NCBI GenBank assembly: GCA_018433925.1
Contig: JAHDQI010000125.1
Location: 1 to 41,613 of the forward strand
Direction: 5' to 3'
From: Phycisphaerae bacterium
GTDB lineage: Bacteria; Planctomycetota; Phycisphaerae; Sedimentisphaerales; Anaerohalosphaeraceae
DNA length: 41,613 bases
The notes beneath the pieces were generated by a model. The model saw only the letters and a program-made list of their open reading frames with translations, was not told where the DNA came from and ran no database searches. Shown piece after piece: positions 25,297 through 33,814 of this stretch; position 1 is the first letter of the stretch; each line of letters begins with the position of its first letter. Position numbers and translations under genes: made by a program.

Positions 25297-27486
25297 ATGT
25301 TCGGCCTTCATATTGCAGATATTGTGGTCATTCTGGTCTATTTTCTCATTGTCATAGGCATTGGCTTTTGGTCAATGAGGCGTATTAACAATCAGGAGGA
25401 CTATTTTCTCGCCGGCAGGCGCTTTGGGAAATTCGTTCAGACATTTGCCGCTTTCGGACAGGCGACCAGTACGGAAAGCGCCACGGTGATCTCGACAACA
25501 ACATTTAAAAACGGCGCGGCGGGCATCTGGAGCGGTCTCAATATGTTGTTTGCGACCCCTGTGTATTGGATAACAAGCACCTGGTACAGGCGAATGAGAG
25601 TGCTTACCCTGGCGGATTACTTTGAGGAACGATATCAGTCCAAATCCCTGGCCGGCATCTATGCGGCCGTCCAAAGCATCTTTTTTATGTTGGTTCTTTC
25701 TCTTTCTTTTAACGCCATTGGAAAAACCGTTTTCGTCCTTACCCCCAAAACGCAGGATCAGTTAACCGCCTCTGAACAGCAGGAATACAAGCGGGCCGTC
25801 GAGAAGGAAAAACTGGAAAACAGGGATTACGCCTCCTTGTCGCCGCAGGAGGCAGACAGACTGATGCAGCTCCGAATCGAGAAGCCCAGGAGTGTCTTCA
25901 GTCACATCAACATGAATATCCTCGTCTTCCTGATCTGCCTGGTCGTGTTGATCTATGCCGTTGCGGGAGGTCTTGAAGCGGCTTTTTTAACCGATACCCT
26001 GCAGGGAGTAGGGATTATTCTGATCTCGGTGATCTTAATCCCTTTTGCACTGATCAGGACCAATCAGGTCTATGGCGGAAGCGGGATCCTGGAACCGTTC
26101 AGAATACTTCATGCCAAACTGCCGGAATCATTTTTTGATATCTTTGGGTCCCCTGCGAATATTGACTTTACCTGGTATTACGTAGTCGCGGTCATGCTGA
26201 TGGTTACCCTGAATGTGTTGCAGCAGGCCAATCAGCTTACGGCAACCGGTTCGGCCAAAGGAGAGTACGAAGCGAGGTTTGGATTTACACTGGGTTTGTA
26301 TATCAAGCGTATCTGCACTGTATTCTGGGGGTTGGTGGCATTATTCGCCGTCCTTCTTTACAGCGATCAAATAACCGATCCGGATATGGTGTGGGGATAT
26401 GCTTCGAAAGATTTGCTGGGTTCGCTGAATATCGGCCTTGTCGGACTCATGCTGGCCTGCATGCTCGCCGCCTTAATGTCCACGGCCGACTGCCTGATGA
26501 TTACGGCCTCCAGTCTAATCACCCGAAACGTGTACCGGCCCTTGTATCCGGATAAACAGGAGAATCATTATGTGATGGCAGGCCGTATTTCAGGCGCGTT
26601 TGTAATCATTGGCGGAGCGCTTTTGGCGCTTTACTTTGACAGCCTGCTTCAGCAGATGAAACTGACATGGGAGTTCGGCATCATTTTTGCCGCTCCTTTT
26701 CTGCTTGGCGTGGTATGGAGAAAAGCCAACAAAAGAGCGGCGTGGGCAACGGTGGCCGCATCGCTTATGATTTTCTTTGCCCTGCCTTTCTTTCTTCCGA
26801 TATTCCTGCCGACCTTGAAAACCAATTCATACCTTCTGGGAACCACCGGCAGTTATGCCATTGAAAGAGAATATACCGCGCATGAAATAGACGTTAGAGA
26901 AAGGCAGGAAATGATCGACCGGTGGGAAACGCGCCACGCCCTGGGGCAGGCGAAAAGCCAGCGGCCTGCGCCATTGCTGGAAGGGCAGAAATTTGTAAAA
27001 CAATATGCCCAGCCGGAAAAATCGATTTTTTGGACCGAGGGAATCCGGATCAACCGCGACGATAAATTGGAAGGCAGAGGCCTGCTGAACCTGGAGCTGT
27101 TGGTGTGCAACGGGCTGGGCTTTGATCTGTCAAACAATCCGTACGCCCTCAATGAGACAATCCGCATAGGAATACGTGTATCGGTTCCCTTTCTCCTCTT
27201 GATACTGCTGAGTCTGATAACGAGACCGGATGACAAAACAGCGCTCGACAGGTTTTTTGTGAAAATGAAAACCCGGGTCAATCCTGATCGGAAAAAAGAT
27301 GAGGAGGAAATACAGCATTCATACAACAATCCCCGTCGGTTTGATCATCATAAGCTGTTTCCAAATTCGGACTGGGAATTCTGCCAATGGGACAAAGTTG
27401 ACACCGTTGGATTTCTAATATCGCTCATGGTGGCGTTCGGCATTATCGGCTTTTTTTATTGGATCGTATCAATTGGGAGGCCGTAA
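25297..27486 (+). CDS. Sodium:solute symporter (SSS) family transporter, long form
   Basis: 729 residues from ATG 25297, with a perfect AAGGAGG upstream. The SSS core has YFLAGRRFGKFVQTFAAFGQATSTESA near residues 36-62, repeated hydrophobic segments, and a family-type LMLACMLAALMSTADCLMITAS segment near 384-405. It is longer than the usual 500-550 because of a charged insertion at about 151-203 (TASEQQEYKRAVEKEKLENR type) and a large soluble block at about 505-615, plus a hydrophilic region before the last helix (KKDEEEIQHSYNN). Likely imports sugar, uronate or oligosaccharide with sodium across the inner membrane. It is the only transporter in the window, between the cytoplasmic enzymes and a secreted protein. 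Confidence 0.93.
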   Translation: MFGLHIADIVVILVYFLIVIGIGFWSMRRINNQEDYFLAGRRFGKFVQTFAAFGQATSTESATVISTTTFKNGAAGIWSGLNMLFATPVYWITSTWYRRMRVLTLADYFEERYQSKSLAGIYAAVQSIFFMLVLSLSFNAIGKTVFVLTPKTQDQLTASEQQEYKRAVEKEKLENRDYASLSPQEADRLMQLRIEKPRSVFSHINMNILVFLICLVVLIYAVAGGLEAAFLTDTLQGVGIILISVILIPFALIRTNQVYGGSGILEPFRILHAKLPESFFDIFGSPANIDFTWYYVVAVMLMVTLNVLQQANQLTATGSAKGEYEARFGFTLGLYIKRICTVFWGLVALFAVLLYSDQITDPDMVWGYASKDLLGSLNIGLVGLMLACMLAALMSTADCLMITASSLITRNVYRPLYPDKQENHYVMAGRISGAFVIIGGALLALYFDSLLQQMKLTWEFGIIFAAPFLLGVVWRKANKRAAWATVAASLMIFFALPFFLPIFLPTLKTNSYLLGTTGSYAIEREYTAHEIDVRERQEMIDRWETRHALGQAKSQRPAPLLEGQKFVKQYAQPEKSIFWTEGIRINRDDKLEGRGLLNLELLVCNGLGFDLSNNPYALNETIRIGIRVSVPFLLLILLSLITRPDDKTALDRFFVKMKTRVNPDRKKDEEEIQHSYNNPRRFDHHKLFPNSDWEFCQWDKVDTVGFLISLMVAFGIIGFFYWIVSIGRP

Positions 27487-27552
27487 ATAAGCGTACTCTG
27501 GGCATCACGAAACAGGGTCGGCTCACAATTCGCTTGAAAGGACAGGAATCAG

Positions 27553-28689
27553 ATGAATAGAAAATCAACCCGTATTTTCATGGCGGCAGTCGTATTCCTA
27601 ACGGCGGTCTCCTTTGCAAAACCGGATTATCACTTGGCGGAACTGAGAGGCGGCTGTTTCAAGGACAAGTACGTCGATTTATCCGTTATTCGCCGGGAGG
27701 TGATGAATCGATTGATCGCCCTCGAAGTTGAGGGAGGACCGTATGGAGCGTATCGACTGAAGACAAACGGGCCCGCAGAGCTCTATGCCACCTGTGACGC
27801 GGCCCTGATACGGACGATCATGGGCGAAGAGTTCAAAGAATCGCTGACGGAGGCCCAGCGGCAGCAGTGGATTGACTATATCAATTCATTTGCGGAACCC
27901 GATGGAGTGTATCAGGGCGGCCGGCATGCCAAACTGCATCGCAATGGAATGGTGATTGGCGCACTGGGACCCCTGGGGGGCAGGCAGAAATATCCGGTTC
28001 GACTCTACGATGAGTTCAGCCGGGCCGACCGAGTCGCCCTTTGGCTGGAGACAAAAGTGGACTGGGAAAATTTCTGGCCCGGCTCCCATCTGTTTTGGGG
28101 AGGAATGCATTGTTTCAGCAAGAGCAAAGGATGTACGGAGCAGTGGCTCCGCAATGTCTTCGAATGGCTGGATCACAATCTTGATCCGGACACAGGTTTC
28201 TGGCGAAAAGGCGTAACGAGCTCCCCTCACAACGGGATTGGAGGCGGGGCCCACATCTGGCCTATTTATCAGGAGCATGGACATGCTTTTCCGTATCCGG
28301 AACGCGCCATAGACTCGATCCTGAAATTACAGAGGGAGGACGGGTTCTGGATCAGCGAAAAACGCAGCAGACTCGCGGATAAAGAGCATACTTATTATCT
28401 CGAACTGGATGCCTTGTATGGTCTTAAATATTTCGGAACACTGGCCCCCTGTTATCGAAACGAGGATATCGCAGAGGCCGTTCGGAAAAGCGGAAAGGCA
28501 ATTATGAGCGGGTATTATAAATTTATGAACAGCGATCCGGACCTCCATCAGGTTCTCGGCCTGGTCGGAACCATTGGACTTTTCCAGCAGCATGATCCGG
28601 TGACCTATCGGGATACTGTCCGGTGGACGGATATCTTTTCCGATCCTCGCCTTTATCAGACGGACAAAGTCGAGGTACGGCCCGATTAA
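27553..28689 (+). CDS. Secreted alpha-toroid protein of unknown specificity
   Basis: 378 residues from ATG 27553. Signal peptide MNRKSTRIFMAAVVFLTAVSFA, then a helical protein with squalene-cyclase/toroid-style repeats: DPDTGFWRKGV near 214, HNGIGGGAHIWPIYQEHGH, AIDSILKLQREDGFW, DALYGLKYFGTLAPCYR. The DPxTGxW motif is shared with the two larger toroid proteins upstream, but it lacks their accessory domains and dockerin tails. Secreted or periplasmic. A lyase, hydrolase or epimerase are all possible; I cannot assign active-site residues. Confidence 0.8.
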   Translation: MNRKSTRIFMAAVVFLTAVSFAKPDYHLAELRGGCFKDKYVDLSVIRREVMNRLIALEVEGGPYGAYRLKTNGPAELYATCDAALIRTIMGEEFKESLTEAQRQQWIDYINSFAEPDGVYQGGRHAKLHRNGMVIGALGPLGGRQKYPVRLYDEFSRADRVALWLETKVDWENFWPGSHLFWGGMHCFSKSKGCTEQWLRNVFEWLDHNLDPDTGFWRKGVTSSPHNGIGGGAHIWPIYQEHGHAFPYPERAIDSILKLQREDGFWISEKRSRLADKEHTYYLELDALYGLKYFGTLAPCYRNEDIAEAVRKSGKAIMSGYYKFMNSDPDLHQVLGLVGTIGLFQQHDPVTYRDTVRWTDIFSDPRLYQTDKVEVRPD

Positions 28690-28841
28690 GAAAAACTATT
28701 CCTTACCGCTTCCTGTGTATTGGCCGAACTGATTTGGGAACATCCAGGCATCGGTTATTAAGGCGCACCAGGAAGCATCATACGGCAGGCCATAACGAGC
28801 GATGAGAATCATTACCATCAAATTCGGAAAGGAAGAACAGG

Positions 28842-29225
28842 ATGGAAAAGAAAAAAAGGGTACTGACAGGAACCCTTGTAATCGGTGTGCTGATTGCAGG
28901 AGGGGTATTTTGTCGGGGCCTGTTTTCGAACAGCTCTGAAAACAGCGGGGAGCGAAACATCGTTCTGTGGTGCAGCCAGTGCGGCGGGTTTGAAATCCCC
29001 GACGCTGAATTTCGCCATCTTCTAAGCAATCACCCTGACGATATGATGTCTATCCAATTCGGCCAGACGATTGCCCTGAAGTGCCCGAAATGCGGCCAAA
29101 AAACATGTTACAGGGCTCACAAATGTCAGCACTGTGACCATATCTTTGTGTTGGGCCAGGCAAAAGACCCGCAATGTCCGGATCGCTGCCCGAAATGTAA
29201 ATTCAGCGCAACTGAAAATCAATAA
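28842..29225 (+). CDS. Membrane-anchored zinc-ribbon protein
   Basis: 127 residues from ATG 28842. One N-terminal membrane helix (about 7-29) after a KKKR basic start. Then paired cysteine knuckles: CSQC near 44, CPKC near 81, CQHC near 96, and C-x3-CPKC near the end. This fits two zinc ribbons. The anchor and KKKR imply the zinc-ribbon part is outside the cytoplasm if the N-terminus stays in. No enzyme motif. Role unknown. Confidence 0.75.
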   Translation: MEKKKRVLTGTLVIGVLIAGGVFCRGLFSNSSENSGERNIVLWCSQCGGFEIPDAEFRHLLSNHPDDMMSIQFGQTIALKCPKCGQKTCYRAHKCQHCDHIFVLGQAKDPQCPDRCPKCKFSATENQ

Positions 29226-29308
29226 CCGAATCGAGCATTCGCCGACTTCTCTTCGAATCCAGGGAATCCAATCCGGCAGGACGACAGGAATGGAGGACCC
29301 ATTGACAA

Positions 29309-30223
29309 ATGGATCACAGCATGACATCACAAAAGCAAACGATCTGTGAGGGTAATCCGAAACAGGATTTCTTAATTGCGATTGATTCAGATGGCTGTGT
29401 CTTTGACGCCATGGGAATTAAACAGCGGGAATGTTTCTGTCCGATGATGATTGCATATTTCGGGTTGCAGCCGGTCGCGGAGGCCGCCCGTCAGTGTAAG
29501 GAATTCGCCGACCTGTTCAGTAAAACCCGCGGGGCCAACCGGCACGTCACCATCGCACGGATTTTGACGGAACTTCTTCCGTCCCATCCGCTGGTAAAAA
29601 AAAGAAATTACAAAGTGCCGCCATTCAGGCATTATGTCGAATGGGTCAATAACCCGGACAGCTTCCTTTCAAATGAGGGCCTGAAGAAAGCCATCTCAGA
29701 ATCCGCACAGGCGGAAGTCCGACAAGAGCTTTCCTTGGCTTTAACATGGAGCCGGCGTGTCAATGAAATGGTAGCGGAAATTGTACGAAACATTCCGCCG
29801 TTTCCCTTTGTCCGGGAAAGTTTTGAAAAAATCTCTCCTCGGGCGGACCTCATGGTCTGTTCGGCCACCCCGGCCGAAGCCCTTGAAAGAGAGTGGGCCG
29901 AACACGGGCTTCTGCAGTATGTTCAACTCATAGCCGGGCAGGAGAGGGGGAGCAAAACCGATGTTCTGGCCGCAATCCGCCGGGAAAAATATCCGAAAAA
30001 TCATATTCTTATGATCGGGGATGCCCCCTCGGATCAAAAAGCAGCTTTCCAAAATCAGGTTCTGTTTTACCCGATCATTCCCGGCCAGGAAGAAATCAGT
30101 TGGAAACGGTTTTACGAGGAGGCATCCGGGAAATTTTTTGCCCATGAATATTCCGGGGCGTATGAAAAAACTTTACTTTCAGAATTTGAACAGTGTCTCC
30201 CGGAACATCCTCCCTGGGGATAG
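29309..30223 (+). CDS. HAD-superfamily phosphatase-like protein
   Basis: 304 residues from ATG 29309; ATG 29321 is a possible later start. Motif I is DSDGCVFD near residue 26 (DxDGxxxD), motif II MVCSATPAE near 188, a Lys in GSKTD near 213, and motif IV MIGDAPSDQKAA near 233. Together these support a HAD phosphohydrolase with a helical cap. No signal peptide. As the last plus-strand gene, it may dephosphorylate a sugar phosphate made by this locus, but the substrate cannot be read from sequence. Confidence 0.86.
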   Translation: MDHSMTSQKQTICEGNPKQDFLIAIDSDGCVFDAMGIKQRECFCPMMIAYFGLQPVAEAARQCKEFADLFSKTRGANRHVTIARILTELLPSHPLVKKRNYKVPPFRHYVEWVNNPDSFLSNEGLKKAISESAQAEVRQELSLALTWSRRVNEMVAEIVRNIPPFPFVRESFEKISPRADLMVCSATPAEALEREWAEHGLLQYVQLIAGQERGSKTDVLAAIRREKYPKNHILMIGDAPSDQKAAFQNQVLFYPIIPGQEEISWKRFYEEASGKFFAHEYSGAYEKTLLSEFEQCLPEHPPWG

Positions 30224-30241
30224 CGCAGACATCCTTAGAAA

Positions 30242-30298
30242 GCGCCTGCGGCATGAATTAAGACGACGGTGAGTTTCCAAGGGCGCCATGCCGCAGGC
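30242..30298. terminator. Convergent-gene hairpin, perfect 13-bp inverted repeat
   Basis: CGCCTGCGGCATG (30242-30254) and CATGCCGCAGGCG (30286-30298) are perfect inverted copies with a 31-nt loop, between the ends of the HAD gene (plus) and the mannitol-dehydrogenase gene (minus). It probably acts as a bidirectional transcript end. No T-run follows on either strand, and the loop is long for a standard terminator. Confidence 0.5.
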
Positions 30299-30339
30299 GA
30301 AATAACGACTCCCGGTTCGCTGCCGGAAAATTTGTCGGA

Positions 30340-31597
30340 TCAAGTCCCTCTGTTGATCAGAGACGGCAACCGTGTCCGGGCCATTTCCGTTCGTTCAATC
30401 AGCCCGGTCCTGTAAGGGCTGCTCTCCTTTTTCCAGAGCCGATCAAGAGCTGCTTGGCAGGAAATATCAGCGGCCAGCCCGGCCTGTTGGATATAATAAA
30501 CAAGGCCTGCGGCGGCTCCCAGGGCCATGTTTTTCGGCTCAATCCCCTGTTCCAAACACAATGTCATCGTCCCGAACAGCCGGTCGTTCAGACCCAGCTT
30601 GCGAACCGGATCTCGACCCGCACGTTCGATCGTATCTTCCAGATAAGGATTGGTCATCCGCTCCAGTAAATCCTCCGCGTATTTTTGAAAGCCCGCCGTG
30701 GTAAATAATTCATCCCTGATCGAGGAATGCTTTTGAATCAATGCCGCGCCGGACTCCCGAATAAATGCCTCCCCGGCAATCTGCATGAGGATCGGATCCT
30801 CTCGCAGTTGGCTCATCAGGGTGTATCCCCGAAACGCACCCAGATACGCCATCAGGGCATGAATCGCATTATGGCCGTACAATTTCGCTTCTTCAAAAGG
30901 CAGCAACCGGTCTTTTTCAATCAACATCCGACGAGCTTCCCATCTTAAAACCAAGGATCTTATTGCGGCTGACCAGAATTTTATCAAACTCTTCTACCAG
31001 GAAGGCTCGATCCAGCCCCGGAGCGACAGGACGCAATTTCATCCGGCGGATTGTACCCGGATCGGTAACGATCTGACTCATCTTGCCGATCACCGTATTC
31101 AGGTATTGCACAAAGTGATGGGCAGGATTATCCATCTTTTCCTGGACCGCTTTTTCAAGAATCTCCGCTGCGTAATTATTGTTCTCTGCCGTGTAAATAA
31201 ATGTCGCCGGCACCCCCCGGCTGGCGTGAAGGCCTTTGGCAATTTGGGCCGCCACGGAACGGTTTTGGCCTAAGGTATAAAAGGAAACCGAAGGCAGCGA
31301 AGTCACGATTTCCGTGGCATGGGCCAGGGCACCGTGAAGAACCTCTTGGTCCTCATCCAGGGTCGTATTCAGAATCTCAATCCCATCCATCCGAACGGCC
31401 TCAATACGGTCTTTGTGGGCGATATTGACAAAATAACTTCCGCCGTTTTCTCGGACGGCATTGACCAGGGGACCATCGATCTCCGCAATGACAATCCGTG
31501 AAAACGTCCCGCTTCCGATGGCTTCCGGCACAAAAAAGCCCGCCTGAATCGGGCCAAATCCGAATCCGACAAACACATGTTTTGGGATCTTTTCCAT
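30340..31597 (-). pseudogene. Mannitol dehydrogenase-family oxidoreductase, broken by a +1 frameshift
   Basis: Two overlapping frames make one protein of about 420 residues. The first part (from ATG 31597; GTG 31603 also open) is a Rossmann domain: VFVGFGFGPIQAGFF, NTTLDEDQ, FIYTAENNNYAAEI. It stops at 30917. The second part (30340-30987) carries the catalytic signature KLYGHNAIH, which has the K-x4-N-x2-H pattern of the polyol dehydrogenase family, and NDRLFGTM. Removing one C from the CCC at 30939-30941 joins the frames as GFKMEARRMLIEKD. Expected reaction: NAD(P)-dependent polyol/ketose or uronate interconversion. It is last in the operon. It could be a true pseudogene, a sequencing error, or a rare programmed shift; nothing supports the last. 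Confidence 0.85.
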
Positions 31598-31612
31598 GGC
31601 CACTCAAAACAA

Positions 31613-32569
31613 TCAATAGGTGAGAAGCTCAATCTCGATTTCTTTTTGAACATCCTGCCACGATTTATGAGGCACCCATCCCCATGCCTTTGCGGCAGCC
31701 GCCTTGATCCCCGCGATAAGGCGTTGCCCAATCCCCGTAGAATCAGGCAACGAAAGATACCCCGCTAACAAATAATCTCCGCAGCCGACCGTATGCACAG
31801 GATCCTTCCGGGGACGGCTAACTCTGCAATAAAAGGAATCCCCTTTCGTAACCGCCACCGCTCCGGCCGCTCCCAGACTGACAATCACAACTTCCACCCG
31901 GTCACAAAACCGGACCGCCGATGAAATGATCTTTTCTGGATCATTTTCAACCGGTTCACCCAACAACATGGAAAACTCTTCAAGGTTCGGCTTGATCACC
32001 CCAATACCGCCTTGATTCACTATCGTCCCAAGGGCGCGGCTGGACGTGTCTGCCATCAATGGGTTGCCTTGCCGGGCGACTGCGGCGATCAGGGAAATAC
32101 AGGCTTCCTGAAGGGCCCCATCCGGCAGAGAACCGGCAAAAATCACTCGACACGGCTGGTTAAGATGGTTAAGACGTTTTTGAAGATCCCGGTCTAACTG
32201 CTGCAGCGCTTCCAACGTGACCAGCGTTTCCGCGGATCGCAGGTGAAATTCTCGTTTTTTCCGGATATCCGCAACCGTCACATTCTGCCGGGTATGTCCC
32301 TCAACCACGGTAAAAGCCGGATCGATCAGGCCCTGATATTCCGATACTTTTTCAAGCATTTCCGGGGAATCGGCGGATCCCCACAATCCGGCGGCGATTG
32401 AGGGGATCGACATCCAGGCCAGGGCCTTATTGATATTCAACGCCTTCCCGGCAGGGGTTAAGGTTTCGAACGCGATGCCCTTATGATCCCCCCACTCGAG
32501 CCCATCGACAAAACAGGTCCGATCCCAGGCGGGATTGAAACCGACCGTTATGATTGGCAAAGACTGCAT
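31613..32569 (-). CDS. PfkB-family sugar kinase, 1-phosphofructokinase / tagatose-6-phosphate kinase type
   Basis: 318 residues from ATG 32569; GAGGT lies nine bases upstream. Opening ITVGFNPAWDRTCFV and GKALNINKALAWM, then VIFAGSLPDG, IKPNLEEFSMLLGE, VIVSLGAAGAVAV and TVGCGDYLLAGYL, whose GCGD holds the catalytic Asp. This is the FruK/LacC group (ketohexose-phosphate kinases) rather than ribokinase. Likely turns a ketose phosphate into a ketose 1,6-bisphosphate for the aldolase encoded upstream in the same operon. The specific sugar is not determined. Confidence 0.9.
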   Translation of the reverse strand: MQSLPIITVGFNPAWDRTCFVDGLEWGDHKGIAFETLTPAGKALNINKALAWMSIPSIAAGLWGSADSPEMLEKVSEYQGLIDPAFTVVEGHTRQNVTVADIRKKREFHLRSAETLVTLEALQQLDRDLQKRLNHLNQPCRVIFAGSLPDGALQEACISLIAAVARQGNPLMADTSSRALGTIVNQGGIGVIKPNLEEFSMLLGEPVENDPEKIISSAVRFCDRVEVVIVSLGAAGAVAVTKGDSFYCRVSRPRKDPVHTVGCGDYLLAGYLSLPDSTGIGQRLIAGIKAAAAKAWGWVPHKSWQDVQKEIEIELLTY

Positions 32570-32626
32570 TTCTGAATCACCTCTTCCGCATTACGGATCC
32601 ACAGATCGGATGGATTCCAGGGCCCC

Positions 32627-33649
32627 TCACACGGCGACCGCTCGAATCTCCAACCGGTACTTTCTTGTCTGGCCGGGTTCCAGCATAATGAGATCCCCGG
32701 ACTGCCTCGCTTTATTTTGACCGATTGGAAAATGGGTTCCGGGTTCCAGGGCACAAACATATTCACCCGGGCCCCAATGCTGCCAATTGGTCAACGCCGG
32801 AAGTTGCCGTTTTTCGTACTTCATGGTCAGGGCAAGATTTCGCCTGCTGTTTACAAGTCCAACATGGCAAAACCCATCGGCATCCGGGGAGACATCAATA
32901 AAACCGCAGGCCTCTCCGGCCCCCCGGTGACTGGCCATCGGCTTTTGACACTTCTTATAATCATGTTTTTTAGAAAATAACTCATCATCCGCATCCATTC
33001 CCCTGGACCGACAGGTTCCCTCGTAAACAATATCCGCACCTTCATCTACCAAAGGCCAGCCAAAATTGCAATGGTATAAAATCATGTGCGGACAGGGCGT
33101 GTTGCCGCGATTGGTCACTTCATCACAGATCGTAATCGCCGGTTCGCCCAGGGTACTTGTTAGGGTTCTTCGCAGCTCCAAATGAGGCCCAAAAACCCGG
33201 GACTGTCTGATGACAGCCGTGATCGACATGTCCATCGTTCCGGATGCGGGATTGGGTTGGATGACCGATTCCACGGCCGCGGGAATGTTGCTGATCCGCC
33301 CATGCAGGCCGCGGATTTCGTTTTCATCTGATTCCGGGCCGCCGACATGGGTCAGACCGCAGGTGGTCAGCAGGCCCCCGGCAAAGGCATACAGCCATTC
33401 CAGGCCGCAATTGGCATCCGGCCGAGGGACGGTTAGTCCGCCGTCGCTGAGCCACGCCAAACTATGTTGGTTATAAAATGCATCCACAATATCCAATCCT
33501 CGGTCGATTGCCACCTTATAGCGAAGGCCGCTTCCGGTATTGACCCAGGCAATCCGGCTGCCCCTCGCCGGGCCGTTATCCAGGACGGAGATTTCAATCC
33601 CGCCAATCTGCTGAATCGTACTGATTTTGTCTTTCCATGCCTTTGTCAT
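32627..33649 (-). CDS. DUF4432 aldose 1-epimerase-like protein
   Basis: 340 residues from ATG 33649 (GGAG at suitable spacing; a GTG seven codons earlier is open but overlaps the ribosome site). DUF4432 / galactose-mutarotase-like signs: RGLDIVDAFYNQHSLAWLS, GGLLTTCGLTHVGGPE, GLHGRISN, MILYHCNFGWPLVDEGA, NWQHWGPGEYVCALEPGTH. The His and Glu in those blocks are at the usual beta-sandwich sugar-binding positions. It probably interconverts anomers or binds the sugar entering the operon pathway. A 165-bp gap with a small hairpin separates it from the aldolase gene. Confidence 0.87.
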   Translation of the reverse strand: MTKAWKDKISTIQQIGGIEISVLDNGPARGSRIAWVNTGSGLRYKVAIDRGLDIVDAFYNQHSLAWLSDGGLTVPRPDANCGLEWLYAFAGGLLTTCGLTHVGGPESDENEIRGLHGRISNIPAAVESVIQPNPASGTMDMSITAVIRQSRVFGPHLELRRTLTSTLGEPAITICDEVTNRGNTPCPHMILYHCNFGWPLVDEGADIVYEGTCRSRGMDADDELFSKKHDYKKCQKPMASHRGAGEACGFIDVSPDADGFCHVGLVNSRRNLALTMKYEKRQLPALTNWQHWGPGEYVCALEPGTHFPIGQNKARQSGDLIMLEPGQTRKYRLEIRAVAV

Positions 33650-33705
33650 ATCATCATGCTCCTGCAACACCTAAGCGCCGGAACGACATCATCGGCGACA
33701 CGGCC

Positions 33706-33724
33706 GCAGGCAATCACTGCCTGC
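33706..33724. promoter_or_regulatory. Small intercistronic hairpin
   Basis: GCAGGCA-atcac-TGCCTGC is a perfect 7-bp stem with a 5-nt loop in the 165-bp gap between the aldolase gene and the DUF4432 gene. No T-run follows on the minus strand, so it is more likely an mRNA processing or stability element than a terminator. Confidence 0.4.
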
Positions 33725-33814
33725 AGGACCGATGGAATCGAACCATTTATTGTAGGGTAAGAATTGTCGGATCCGGTCACTTGCATTCCGATCAAATTTT
33801 CAGGGAACTCGTTT

